Positions 6,028-13,156 of a stretch of DNA of 13,423 bases are shown piece after piece (within the stretch, counting starts at the first letter, position 1; each line of letters begins with the position of its first letter). A model generated the notes under the pieces. It saw nothing but the letters and a program-made list of their open reading frames with translations. It was not told the origin of the DNA and searched no databases. A program made the translations under genes and the position numbers. Source of the DNA: JBFMFE01 sp040752295 (GTDB lineage Bacteria > UBP15 > UBA6099 > JBFMBQ01). The stretch is from the NCBI GenBank assembly GCA_040752295.1, contig JBFMFE010000102.1:1-13423 (forward strand), in the 5' to 3' direction.

Positions 6028-6597
6028 TCACCACAGCGGGTCTCTCATCGTGACCATCGTTTCGAGTTCCACCCTCGGCTCGTTCGCGTCCCACGCGTTG
6101 TCGCTGTCCCTGTCGTACCACACCCTGACCTGCACCTCGCGCACCCTGTTGCCGGGATCGCTCACGAACTCCGAGTCGAGCCTGCATTTGTATCTGTCGA
6201 AGGGGCTGGGGAACGTGCAGGGGTTCTGGTCGTAGAAGTTTTCGTCGGCAGTCTGGAAACCTTCTCCCGCGCAGCCGCCCGCGATGTCGGAGTAGCAGTT
6301 CACGCGCAGCCTGAATTCCTCGATCTTTTCGACCGCGAGGAACGCGGCGGCGGCGAGGTACTCGTCCTCGTTGCTGAGCATCAGGGCGCGGGCGACGGCG
6401 TTCATCACCGGGACGAGCAGCAGCCCGAGGATGATTATCACGACGACGATTTCGACGATTGTGAAGCCGGCGGAGCGGATGGGACGCGTTACGTGCGGGG
6501 GCAGGGGGGGGCGGGTCCGGAGCGGCGTCCCGCGCGCCGCGTCCCCGGTCCGGGACTCGTTCATTTTGTTCATATCGTTCATTTGGTTTGAGGGCAT
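6028..6597 (-). CDS. PilV/GspI-like prepilin with a long leader
   Basis: A 189-residue minor prepilin. The cleavage motif SAG before FTIVE, the Glu at +5 and the helix VVVIIILGLLLVPVM are clear. The globular part has Cys residues and an acidic DRDSDNAWDANEP stretch that resembles a calcium-binding loop. The start at 6597 is chosen because its ATG shares a base with the stop of the FimT-like gene (TAATG). It gives an unusually long 44-residue leader, rich in Arg and Pro and holding the repeat MNDMNKMNES; later ATGs at 6582, 6573 and 6564 are possible. The long open frame upstream to 6780 overlaps the FimT-like gene and is rejected. It belongs to the four-gene pilin unit and would help to nucleate a type IV pilus or a type II secretion pseudopilus. 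Confidence 0.85.
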   Translation of the reverse strand: MPSNQMNDMNKMNESRTGDAARGTPLRTRPPLPPHVTRPIRSAGFTIVEIVVVIIILGLLLVPVMNAVARALMLSNEDEYLAAAAFLAVEKIEEFRLRVNCYSDIAGGCAGEGFQTADENFYDQNPCTFPSPFDRYKCRLDSEFVSDPGNRVREVQVRVWYDRDSDNAWDANEPRVELETMVTMRDPLW

Positions 6598-7133
6598 TAC
6601 TGGCTTTCCACGAGCCTCACTGCGCCCGTCACCCTGTTCATTGAGACGTACCAAACGTAGCGGCTGTTGGGGTCTCTGACTTCGATCACTGCGCCGGTCG
6701 CCGTTGGAACGCCTCCTATTTCGATGTATGGAGTTCCAGTGGCGTCGAAGTACACCGAGTTCGTCGAGGGGTCGAGCCATCGGATGCGCACGTCGTCGTC
6801 GCCCACGGTCGTGGATTTCAGGGGCGAGCCTGTGTCGCCGTTTTCGAGGACGCTCACGGTATCGGTCGAGGAGCCTGCCGTGGAGAGAAGCACCCAGTAG
6901 TTGTAACCCGAATTGCCGCTCGTGCCGCCGCTGAAAGAGAGCGTCCGCGCGTACCGGATGTCCGACGCGATGGTGTGCGCCGCGCCGTACACCTTTTTCT
7001 CGACGATCACGTCCCTTGAGAAGCGCGGAATAAAAAGTTTCACAAGGAGAGCAAGCAATATCAGCACGACGATAAGTTCGACCACGCTGAAACCGTAAGC
7101 GTACCGCAGTGTCTTCGCCGCTCTGAAGATCAT
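6597..7133 (-). CDS. FimT/GspH-like prepilin
   Basis: A 178-residue minor prepilin, first of four. The leader of 14 residues ends in AYG, followed by FSVVE with the Glu at +5, and then the hydrophobic helix LIVVLILLALLVKLFI. Next comes IASDIRYARTLSFSG, matching the post-helix segment of the FimT/GspH group (the AR.. motif), and a beta-rich C-terminal domain with YFDATGTP and VTGAVRLV, typical of the GspH fold. It is predicted to sit in the inner membrane before assembly and in the tip complex afterwards. ATG at 7133 follows GAGGTG at 11 bases. A promoter at 7185-7212 precedes it. The ATPase, platform and secretin genes are not in the window, so pilus and type II secretion roles cannot be separated. 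Confidence 0.88.
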   Translation of the reverse strand: MIFRAAKTLRYAYGFSVVELIVVLILLALLVKLFIPRFSRDVIVEKKVYGAAHTIASDIRYARTLSFSGGTSGNSGYNYWVLLSTAGSSTDTVSVLENGDTGSPLKSTTVGDDDVRIRWLDPSTNSVYFDATGTPYIEIGGVPTATGAVIEVRDPNSRYVWYVSMNRVTGAVRLVESQ

Positions 7134-7184
7134 GTTTCGACGGGCACCTCGCCGGCGCGGAGTTTGCCGGGAATGCCTGTATTT

Positions 7185-7212
7185 ATTATACCCGCGTTTC
7201 GGGGGATTTTAA
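7185..7212 (-). promoter_or_regulatory. Promoter of the pilin unit, with palindrome on the -35
   Basis: On the minus strand, TTAAAA (7207-7212), 16 bases, then a perfect TATAAT (7185-7190). Transcription would begin near 7178, about 45 bases before the FimT-like ATG. The -35 is the centre of a perfect 14-bp palindrome, GGGATTTTAATCCC (7203-7216), which could be a regulator site or a weak stem at the end of the preceding gene's mRNA. Confidence 0.5.
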
Positions 7213-7237
7213 TCCCGCGGCGTTCTTCCGCCGGCGC

Positions 7238-8044
7238 TCAGAGTTTTATGACCATGCCTTCGCGCGCGGCTGTCGTTTTCGGGAAGGTCTTTCCGGCGAG
7301 CCTCTCTATCCGCCTTATGTCCGCGTCGGTGTGCGCTGGTTCGTGATGGAACAGGATGAGCTTTTTCACCTTTGCTTTTCCGGCGAGTTCAGCCGCGTCC
7401 TCGAAGGCGCTGTGCCCCCATCCGACCTTTGCCGCTTCGTACTCGTCCTTCGTGTACTGCGAGTCGTGGAGGAAGAGGTCCGCGCCGCGGGCGAAGTCAA
7501 TCAGCGTTTTCGCGTCGCCGAGCGGGACTTCCGAGTCGGTGGCGTACACAACGGTTCTGCCGCCGTCGGATATCCTGAACCCGCACACGGGGTCCGTGTG
7601 CGGCAGGGCTATGGTCGAGATACGGGCGCTCCCGACGCGGAACCGTTCCCCCCCGCTCAGGCGGTGGTACACCCTTTTCGCCTTCATCTGCCCGAGGGTT
7701 ATGGGAAAGAAGGGGGGCGACATCTGGCGCGACAGCATTTTCCGTATGTCCAATATGGAGTAAACGTGGATTGTGAAATCCGGCATGTACGCCGGGACGA
7801 AGAAGGGGAACCCCTGTATGTGGTCCCAGTGCACGTGGGTTATGAGAAGATGAAGCGTCCGTGGCGCCCCGCGGCGCTTCAGGTAGTCGAGACCGAACTG
7901 CCTTATCCCGGTTCCCGAGTCGAGGATCAGCGAAGCGCCGTCGGATGTGATCACCTCGACGCATGACGTGTTTCCGCCGAACTCGACGGTGTCCGGTCCC
8001 GGCGCGGGAATGCTGCCTCTTGTGCCCCAGAAGATTACTTTCAT
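7238..8044 (-). CDS. Metallo-beta-lactamase-fold hydrolase
   Basis: A 268-residue metal-dependent hydrolase of the broad group that includes RNase Z-like, PhnP-like and cyclic-nucleotide phosphodiesterase-like proteins. It opens with the family signature WGTRGSIPAPG and FGGNTSCVEV. The metal motif is THVHWDH (His70, His72, Asp74, His75). Further likely ligands are His149 (ALPHTDP), Asp170 (ATDSE) and a His in the final LFHHEPAH. GWGHS (His211) is also conserved in this branch. Two zinc or similar ions are expected. The substrate cannot be told from sequence; a phosphodiester is likely by family. There is no signal peptide, so it is cytoplasmic. It lies between the secreted-protein pair and the pilin genes, with gaps of 70 and 104 bases. 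No membership of a specific pathway is implied. Confidence 0.9.
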   Translation of the reverse strand: MKVIFWGTRGSIPAPGPDTVEFGGNTSCVEVITSDGASLILDSGTGIRQFGLDYLKRRGAPRTLHLLITHVHWDHIQGFPFFVPAYMPDFTIHVYSILDIRKMLSRQMSPPFFPITLGQMKAKRVYHRLSGGERFRVGSARISTIALPHTDPVCGFRISDGGRTVVYATDSEVPLGDAKTLIDFARGADLFLHDSQYTKDEYEAAKVGWGHSAFEDAAELAGKAKVKKLILFHHEPAHTDADIRRIERLAGKTFPKTTAAREGMVIKL

Positions 8045-8063
8045 TTGTGCTGCGTTTCCCCGG

Positions 8064-8084
8064 CGCGGCGGTTCGCGCGCCGCG
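8064..8084. repeat. GC-rich hairpin before the hydrolase gene
   Basis: CGCGGCG (8064-8070) pairs with CGCCGCG (8078-8084) around seven bases in the 70-base gap between the secreted-protein gene and the hydrolase gene. No T-run follows on the minus strand, so it is not a classic terminator. It may slow exonucleases or polymerase at the gene boundary. Confidence 0.35.
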
Positions 8085-8114
8085 GCGTCCGCGCGGGGCG
8101 TCGTACCCTCGTTT

Positions 8115-9251
8115 TCATTTCACGATGAAGGACCTTGCGTTCCACGAGAGCCTCGAGAAATTCGTCACTTCTCTGATCTTCGGGAACGGCACGTCAACGT
8201 TTTCTATGTAGCCCGTTGAGGCGCCGACAAGCGTCATGTTCGTCTTCATGGTCTCGGGCAGCCTGTTCTTCTTCACCCTGAAGAACAGGTCGGAGCCGTC
8301 CGCCTGGCACTTGATGTTTTCCGTGTCGGGCTGTTTCTCGTCCGTTCGGGCGACGCCCATCCAGCATCCGGGCGCGTCCGGGTGCACCATCGGACCGAGG
8401 GGCGTGTAGCCTATCCATGCCGACATGCCCTCCTTGCTCTGCCTCGCCCTGTCCGATTCCGGACTCTGTCCCATGAAGATGGCGATGTCGCTCAGGTCGG
8501 CGAGCATCGCCGTGTCGAGAAGTATCGCCGTGTACATGCTCACGTGAAAGGGGTTGAGTGTGCCTTTTTTCACCTTCCCCTCAACGTTCTGATGGATGTA
8601 CCAGTGTTCCTTGTCCATCCCCACGCGTATTTCCCAGATATCGTAGGCGTCTTCCACCTGGATTTTCTCGTCGTCCACGGGTTCGGCGTCCGTCGCGCCC
8701 GACACCATGCAGGGGTCGTCGAACGGGGGCCAGGAGGCGACCTCGCACGGCAGGTCGGAGTAGACGTTTCCCGCGCTGTCCCGCGCCTGGACGTAGTACA
8801 TCACTTTGCCCGATTCGTCGAACGGCTCGAGCTTTGCAGTCCACCTGCCGCCGCCCGAGTCTTTCATCTCCTCCTGGAAGTCGAAGTATTTTTCTCCCGG
8901 GGCGGTGTAGTAAATCCACGCGTCGGTGATTTCGTCCTCGGTGTTCTTCTCCTTAGGGTAGGAGATCGTCGTTTCCACGGTGACGGCGTCGCCGGCGCGC
9001 GGCGCCGCCGGTTTGACGGACGCGGACCTGACCTCGGGGACGAACCTGTGTTTGAGCCGGTCGTTGAAGAACTTTATCATGTTGTCGCGGTGCACGCGAT
9101 ACTCCTCGCGCGCCTTCTGCCGCTCCTCTTCGCTCATCTCGTCCCAGGTTTTGACTTTCGGCTTCGCTGCCGTGCCGTTCTTCCCGGCTTCCCCCGCGAA
9201 TCCCGGAGCGCAAAAAACAATCAGCAGAAAGAGCAGGATCGCTTTTTTCAT
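8115..9251 (-). CDS. Secreted Ig-like and beta-domain protein, function unknown
   Basis: A 378-residue exported protein. The signal peptide is MKKAILLFLLIVFCAPGFA, with likely cleavage after residue 19. A charged, probably coiled segment follows (about 34-66, EMSEEERQKAREE). Next is an Ig-like domain (about 75-175) of the type that ends in YYVQARDSAGN. A C-terminal beta-rich domain (about 200-375) follows, whose DIWEIRVGMDKEHWYIHQNVEG strand pattern loosely recalls CBM9/DOMON-like ligand-binding modules (inference). Four cysteines lie outside the signal peptide. The second of two tandem ATGs is chosen because GGAGG lies five bases before it. An upstream ATG at 9293 would add 14 residues before the signal peptide and is unlikely. 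The gene follows the lipoprotein gene by 46 bases and is probably cotranscribed with it. Confidence 0.83.
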   Translation of the reverse strand: MKKAILLFLLIVFCAPGFAGEAGKNGTAAKPKVKTWDEMSEEERQKAREEYRVHRDNMIKFFNDRLKHRFVPEVRSASVKPAAPRAGDAVTVETTISYPKEKNTEDEITDAWIYYTAPGEKYFDFQEEMKDSGGGRWTAKLEPFDESGKVMYYVQARDSAGNVYSDLPCEVASWPPFDDPCMVSGATDAEPVDDEKIQVEDAYDIWEIRVGMDKEHWYIHQNVEGKVKKGTLNPFHVSMYTAILLDTAMLADLSDIAIFMGQSPESDRARQSKEGMSAWIGYTPLGPMVHPDAPGCWMGVARTDEKQPDTENIKCQADGSDLFFRVKKNRLPETMKTNMTLVGASTGYIENVDVPFPKIREVTNFSRLSWNARSFIVK

Positions 9252-9297
9252 CATCGCCTCCCCCCGTCGCCTCCCGGCGCTTGTCAGCCTCATAAGG

Positions 9298-10473
9298 TCA
9301 AAGCCCGTATTTCACCCGTTTCAGTCTTTTATGATCGGTCGTGCAGAAGCGTATGGAGAACCGGGGGTATTTCCTCGAGTGGATTTTCACGAGCACCCTG
9401 TTTTCCCCCTTGCCGAGCGTCACTTTCGTCTTGATTCCGTCGAACTGCGCGCGGTTTTCGGCGGCGTGCGAGACCGCCGTGAAGACGTCGGCGTTACCTA
9501 TCCGCACGAAGACGACGTCGGTTCCGGTTAACTTCATCAGCGCGTCCTGAGCAGCCGGCGAGGTCACCGTGAACGAGGCGTAGAACGCTGCGTCGGCGGT
9601 CTTTGTCCGCCTGTTCCTGCGGAAGTCCGCTTCCCCGTTTTCGGGCACGCCGTTGAATTCGAACCACCTCGCCTCACGGCGCTTGCCGGGGTACGAGGCG
9701 CCGAAATCGAGTTCCTTTTCCGGCGGATGCGGAGTCTTCGAGTTTCCGGGGAAAGGTCCTATCACCATCATCCGCCGGACGTGCTCGCCAGCGGAGTCGT
9801 ACAGCTCCAGCGCCCTGTCCCGCATGCCCTGGTACGAGTAAAGGCTCGCGAGAAGGGCGACGACGCGCCGGTTGCGCGGGTTGAAACCCACTGCGTCCTT
9901 CAGGAGTTTCTCTTTTCTTTCAAAGGCGTCGGGCCCGTCAATTTTTTCCGCCTCGTAAATCTTTTCATCGGCTTTTTTCTCGAGTTGTTCCCAGGCGAAT
10001 CCCGCCGCCTGGTCGTTTCCGGAGTCGAGCGCGCGCCTGAGCGCCGCGACGGCGCTCTCGGATTTCCCCTTCGCAAGCGCGCGTACGATTGCGCCCTGCA
10101 CGCCGGGTTCCGAAAACGCGAGCGCCTTCTCAAGCTCGGCGACGGCGCAGCGCTCCCCCGCGGCGCCCCCCGCCTTCTCGCACTCCGCGCCCAGTATGTC
10201 GGCGACGTTCTTCCTCGCCGCAGCCGGCTTGTCCTTGTCCAGCAGCGCTTTCCTTAGTTTCGGCAGGGGGTCTTTTCCCGAAATCCTGATCGCGCTCAAA
10301 CCCTCCTGCTGCTGCGCCTCGTCGCCGCCGAGCAGGTTTATCGCCTCGTCTATTTCGTCGCCGCAGCCGGCTGCAAGGAATGCGGCGCCCGCCAAAAAAA
10401 TCACCGGCATGATTCTCAATTTTTCGGTCAGGCGTTGCCGCTTCATGTTCCCGGCTGTCGCGTTCCGCTGCAT
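9298..10473 (-). CDS. Lipoprotein with HEAT/TPR-like helices and a C-terminal beta domain
   Basis: A 391-residue predicted lipoprotein. The lipobox is FLAAGC, with Cys37 as the lipidated residue. Residues about 45-170 are alpha-helical repeats resembling HEAT repeats (AVAALRRALDSGNDQAAGFAW). About 185-230 resemble TPRs (AVGFNPRNRRVVALLASLYSYQG). From about 235 comes a beta domain opening with MMVIGPFPG and ending GKGENRVLVKIHS, a pattern seen in multidomain envelope proteins where a VIGPF segment precedes a PA14-like or jelly-roll fold. The role is probably protein or glycan binding at the envelope (inference). ATG at 10473 is supported by GAGGGG eight bases before it. Later ATGs at 10446 and 10410 would shorten the long signal peptide. 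It is transcribed from 10556-10583, divergently from the oxidoreductase gene. Confidence 0.83.
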   Translation of the reverse strand: MQRNATAGNMKRQRLTEKLRIMPVIFLAGAAFLAAGCGDEIDEAINLLGGDEAQQQEGLSAIRISGKDPLPKLRKALLDKDKPAAARKNVADILGAECEKAGGAAGERCAVAELEKALAFSEPGVQGAIVRALAKGKSESAVAALRRALDSGNDQAAGFAWEQLEKKADEKIYEAEKIDGPDAFERKEKLLKDAVGFNPRNRRVVALLASLYSYQGMRDRALELYDSAGEHVRRMMVIGPFPGNSKTPHPPEKELDFGASYPGKRREARWFEFNGVPENGEADFRRNRRTKTADAAFYASFTVTSPAAQDALMKLTGTDVVFVRIGNADVFTAVSHAAENRAQFDGIKTKVTLGKGENRVLVKIHSRKYPRFSIRFCTTDHKRLKRVKYGL

Positions 10474-10555
10474 CCGGTTTTCCCCTCGGAACCGTCCCCC
10501 CGCGTTCGATGCCCTCAGGGGCTGCGGTCTTTACCCCGTCCCCTCCAGCGAAGCA

Positions 10556-10583
10556 ATTATAATTCGCCGCCGGTCTTTGTAAA
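10556..10583 (-). promoter_or_regulatory. Promoter of the lipoprotein gene
   Basis: On the minus strand, TTTACA (10578-10583), 16 bases, then a perfect TATAAT (10556-10561). The start would be near 10549, with a leader of about 75 bases. An inverted repeat, GCCGGT (10569-10574) and ACCGGC (10594-10599), overlaps the -35 and may be a regulator site. The oxidoreductase promoter lies back to back, with 37 bases between the two -35 boxes. Confidence 0.6.
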
Positions 10584-10620
10584 CACCGATTTTACCGGCT
10601 TCACAAGGCGCGGCGTTTTC

Positions 10621-10648
10621 TTGACACCCCACCGGCGTTCTATATAAT
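10621..10648 (+). promoter_or_regulatory. Promoter of the aldehyde oxidoreductase unit
   Basis: TTGACA (10621-10626) and TATAAT (10643-10648) both match the consensus exactly, 16 bases apart. Transcription would start near 10655, giving a leader of about 44 bases that contains a strong ribosome site, AGGAGG at 10684-10689, nine bases before the ATG. Such a strong promoter with the palindrome at 10636-10654 suggests a gene kept off by a repressor and then expressed at a high level. Confidence 0.8.
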
Positions 10649-10654
10649 AGAACG
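10636..10654. promoter_or_regulatory. Operator-like inverted repeat over the -10 box
   Basis: CGTTCTAT (10636-10643), three bases ATA, then ATAGAACG (10647-10654) form a perfect 8-bp inverted repeat that contains the -10 box. A dimeric repressor bound here would block RNA polymerase. The spacing, with half-site centres about one DNA turn apart, suits a winged-helix or TetR-type dimer. No regulator gene is present in the window. Confidence 0.6.
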
Positions 10655-10698
10655 GCGTTTCGGAGATTGTGACGTCGGTTTCAAGGAGGTAGTTTACG

Positions 10699-12564
10699 AT
10701 GGCGGGATACTGGAACAAAGTACTCGAAGTGGACTTAAGCAGAGGGGAGATAAAGGAACTGCCCGTGAGCGATGACGTATATCGCCTTTACCTCGGCGGG
10801 AGCGGCGTCGGCGCCTATTTCATGGCACAGCGCATCGGCGGCGGCACGGACCCGCTGGACCCCTACAACCCCCTCATGTTCATGCTCGGACCACTCACCG
10901 GCTCGCAGCTGCCCGGCTGCGCGACGCGGTTCGACGTGCAGGCGCGCTCGCCGCTCACCGGCATCTGGGGCGAGGCGAGCTGCGGCGGGAGCTTCGGCGT
11001 TCAGCTCAAGCGGGCGGGCTACGACGGTCTGATCGTCACCGGCGAGGCGGAGTCCCCCGTCTATATCCGCATCGCCGACGGCGACGCCTCAATCGAGGAC
11101 GCGTCCGATCTCTGGGGGAAAGACGTTTACGAAACCGACGATCTTCTGCGTGAAAGGATCAAGGGTGAAACGGGCAAGACCCCGAGCGTCCTCGCCATCG
11201 GACAGGCGGGTGAGAACCTCGTCAGGTTCGCCGCGATACTCAACGACAAGGGCAACGCCGCGGGCAGGACGGGGCTTGGGGCGGTCATGGGCAGCAAAAA
11301 GCTGAAGGCGATCACGGCGTTCGGAACGAAGAAAATCGAGTTCGCCGATCCCGAAAATCTCAAGGAACTCAACAAGGCGGTGAGGGACAAGCTCAAGGAG
11401 AACATCCCGGTCCAGTCGCTCAGCGCCTTCGGCACGAACGGCGCGGTGGACCTCGCCGCCATGACCGGCGACCTGCCCATAAAGAACTACTCGGTCGGCG
11501 CGTGGGACGACGCGGAAAAGATCAACGGACCCACGATGACCGACACGATACTCACCAGCGGACACTCCTGCTTCGGATGCCCGGTGGGGTGCAAACGGAG
11601 GGTGAAAGTCGAGGGCGGGGAGTACGCGATACCGGAGGGACCGGGACCGGAATACGAAACCGTCGCGAGCTACGGGACGATGCTTATGATAAACGACCTC
11701 AAGCCCATCGCCAAGATAAACGAGCTGTGCAACCGTTACGGAATGGACACCATCACCTCCGGGTGCACCATCGCCTTCATCATGGACTGTGTGGAGAAGG
11801 GCATCCTCTCCGCCGCCGACATGGATGGGATCGAACTGAAGTGGGGCGCGGCGGGCGCGGTGATACGGATGGTCGAAAAGATGGCAAAACGCGAGGGGTT
11901 CGGCGACGTCGCCGCCGGGGGGAGCCGCGCCATTGCCGAGAAGATCGGCGGGAACGCCGGGGACTTCCTCACGACGATTAAGGGTCTCGAGGCGCCGATG
12001 CACGACCCGAGGGGGTTCCACGGACAGGCGCTTGCGTACGCCACGTCCAACCGCGGCGCCTGCCACGTCAACGCGATGGCGCAGTTCGTCGAACAGGGGT
12101 ACATCTTTTACCACGAACTCGGACTTGGCGACGCCCTGCCGGGACAGCAGAGCGAGGGGAAGGCAAGGGTCGTGAAAATATCACAGGACATCGGGCAGAT
12201 TTTCAACTGCGCGTCAATCTGTCACTTTCCCGCAATCGCCTTCTCCGAGCGCGACATACTCAACATGCTCAACTACGCCACCGGTTTCGGCTACACGCTC
12301 GAATCAATGATGGAAGTAGGAGAACGCGTGTGGATTCTCAAGCGCTACATCAATAACATGTTCGGGGTCACGAGGGCGGACGACATTTTCCCGAAACAGC
12401 TGCTCAAGCCCGTGGAGGATGGTCCCGCGGCGGGTTCGGTACCGGACATCGAACTCATGATCAGGGACTTCTATGAGATCAGGTCCCTCGACGAGCAGGG
12501 CAGACCGTCCAGAGAGAAGCTCGAAGCCCTCGGGCTTGGGGACCTGTTATCCAGGGTCCACTGA
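10699..12564 (+). CDS. aor: Aldehyde:ferredoxin oxidoreductase (tungsten-type)
   Basis: A 621-residue enzyme of the AOR family, which oxidises aldehydes to carboxylic acids and passes two electrons to ferredoxin, using a bis-pterin tungsten cofactor and one 4Fe-4S cluster. The N-terminal cofactor domain (about 1-205) has PGCATRFDVQARSPLTGIWG and the CGGSFGVQLKRAGYDGLIVTG-type segment, with a GRTGLGAVMGSKKLKAI motif at its end. Cluster ligands are CFGCPVGC (Cys291, Cys294, Cys298) and a later Cys in NCASICHFP, most likely Cys508. GPGPEYET and the MHDPRGFHG region are family hallmarks. The length is standard for the family. There is no signal peptide, so it is cytoplasmic. No ferredoxin-like small subunit or molybdopterin gene is adjacent. 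The preferred aldehyde cannot be read from sequence. An SCP2-like gene follows. Confidence 0.96.
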   Translation: MAGYWNKVLEVDLSRGEIKELPVSDDVYRLYLGGSGVGAYFMAQRIGGGTDPLDPYNPLMFMLGPLTGSQLPGCATRFDVQARSPLTGIWGEASCGGSFGVQLKRAGYDGLIVTGEAESPVYIRIADGDASIEDASDLWGKDVYETDDLLRERIKGETGKTPSVLAIGQAGENLVRFAAILNDKGNAAGRTGLGAVMGSKKLKAITAFGTKKIEFADPENLKELNKAVRDKLKENIPVQSLSAFGTNGAVDLAAMTGDLPIKNYSVGAWDDAEKINGPTMTDTILTSGHSCFGCPVGCKRRVKVEGGEYAIPEGPGPEYETVASYGTMLMINDLKPIAKINELCNRYGMDTITSGCTIAFIMDCVEKGILSAADMDGIELKWGAAGAVIRMVEKMAKREGFGDVAAGGSRAIAEKIGGNAGDFLTTIKGLEAPMHDPRGFHGQALAYATSNRGACHVNAMAQFVEQGYIFYHELGLGDALPGQQSEGKARVVKISQDIGQIFNCASICHFPAIAFSERDILNMLNYATGFGYTLESMMEVGERVWILKRYINNMFGVTRADDIFPKQLLKPVEDGPAAGSVPDIELMIRDFYEIRSLDEQGRPSREKLEALGLGDLLSRVH

Positions 12565-12618
12565 GCGCCCCGGCGGAGGTCGCGTGCGTATACTATCTCA
12601 GTGAAAGGGGTTTTCGGA

Positions 12619-13029
12619 ATGGGGATATTCAGAGACACGGAACACTTCTACCAGGTGCTCGAACCCTTTTTCAACAGACTCAAGGACGATCCCGAAATCG
12701 GTCCGAAGGTGATGGCGTCGGGGTTAGTGATAAAGTTCATCTACACCGAACCCGACGCCGTTCTCACGATTGACTGCCCCGGCACACGGGTCATCGCCGG
12801 AGAGAACGACCTCAAGCCCGACGTCGAGATGAGCATGAAAGCCGACACGGCGCACAGGTTCTGGCTCGGCAACCTGAACCTGATGGTCGCGCTCACAAAG
12901 CGCGAGATGATCGCCAAAGGACCCATCGCCAAGATAATGAAACTGCTCCCGATCATCAAGAATTCCTACGACATGTACAAAGCCTATCTGAAGGAGATCG
13001 GGATGGAGGGGACGATTGACGCCAAATGA
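12619..13029 (+). CDS. SCP2-like (sterol carrier family) lipid-binding protein
   Basis: A 136-residue protein resembling the SCP-2 sterol-transfer family. Its members are small cytoplasmic proteins with a hydrophobic pocket that bind fatty acyl chains or similar ligands; sterol binding is not implied in bacteria. It opens with FRDTEHFYQVLEPFFNRL and has the beta-sheet motif VIKFIYTEPDAVLTIDC, then a segment KPDVEMSMKADTAHRFWLGN that matches the family's D..(hydrophobic) pattern, and the final helices around LTKREMIAKGPIAKIMKLLPI. ATG at 12619 is used because AGGGG lies eight bases before it; a GTG at 12601 would add six residues but has no ribosome site. It lies 54 bases after the oxidoreductase on the same strand with no promoter between, so it is probably cotranscribed. 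A role in presenting or removing long-chain aldehydes or acids is inference. Confidence 0.85.
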   Translation: MGIFRDTEHFYQVLEPFFNRLKDDPEIGPKVMASGLVIKFIYTEPDAVLTIDCPGTRVIAGENDLKPDVEMSMKADTAHRFWLGNLNLMVALTKREMIAKGPIAKIMKLLPIIKNSYDMYKAYLKEIGMEGTIDAK

Positions 13030-13072
13030 CGGGGCGCATTCCCGCGAATTAAAAAAGCAACTTCCCGCATCC

Positions 13073-13115
13073 TTCACCGGTTTGAATGATTTTTTAACCG
13101 AATGACCCCGGTGAA
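13073..13115. repeat. Hairpin after the SCP2-like gene
   Basis: TTCACCGG (13073-13080) pairs with CCGGTGAA (13108-13115) around 27 AT-rich bases that hold a competing inner stem, CGGTT (13078-13082) with AACCG (13096-13100). It lies about 45 bases past the stop. It may contribute to ending the oxidoreductase transcript, but no T-run follows the outer arm. Confidence 0.4.
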
Positions 13116-13156
13116 CAATCCGATCCTGTAACTGTTTACTGAAATTGAGTTCGATC

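Noticed and set aside
8382..9434. Plus-strand open frame of 350 codons
   Set aside because: It is a shadow of the secreted-protein gene on the minus strand, His/Val/Arg-rich and without domain motifs.
11089..12114. Minus-strand open frame of 341 codons
   Set aside because: It lies entirely inside the clearly identified oxidoreductase gene.
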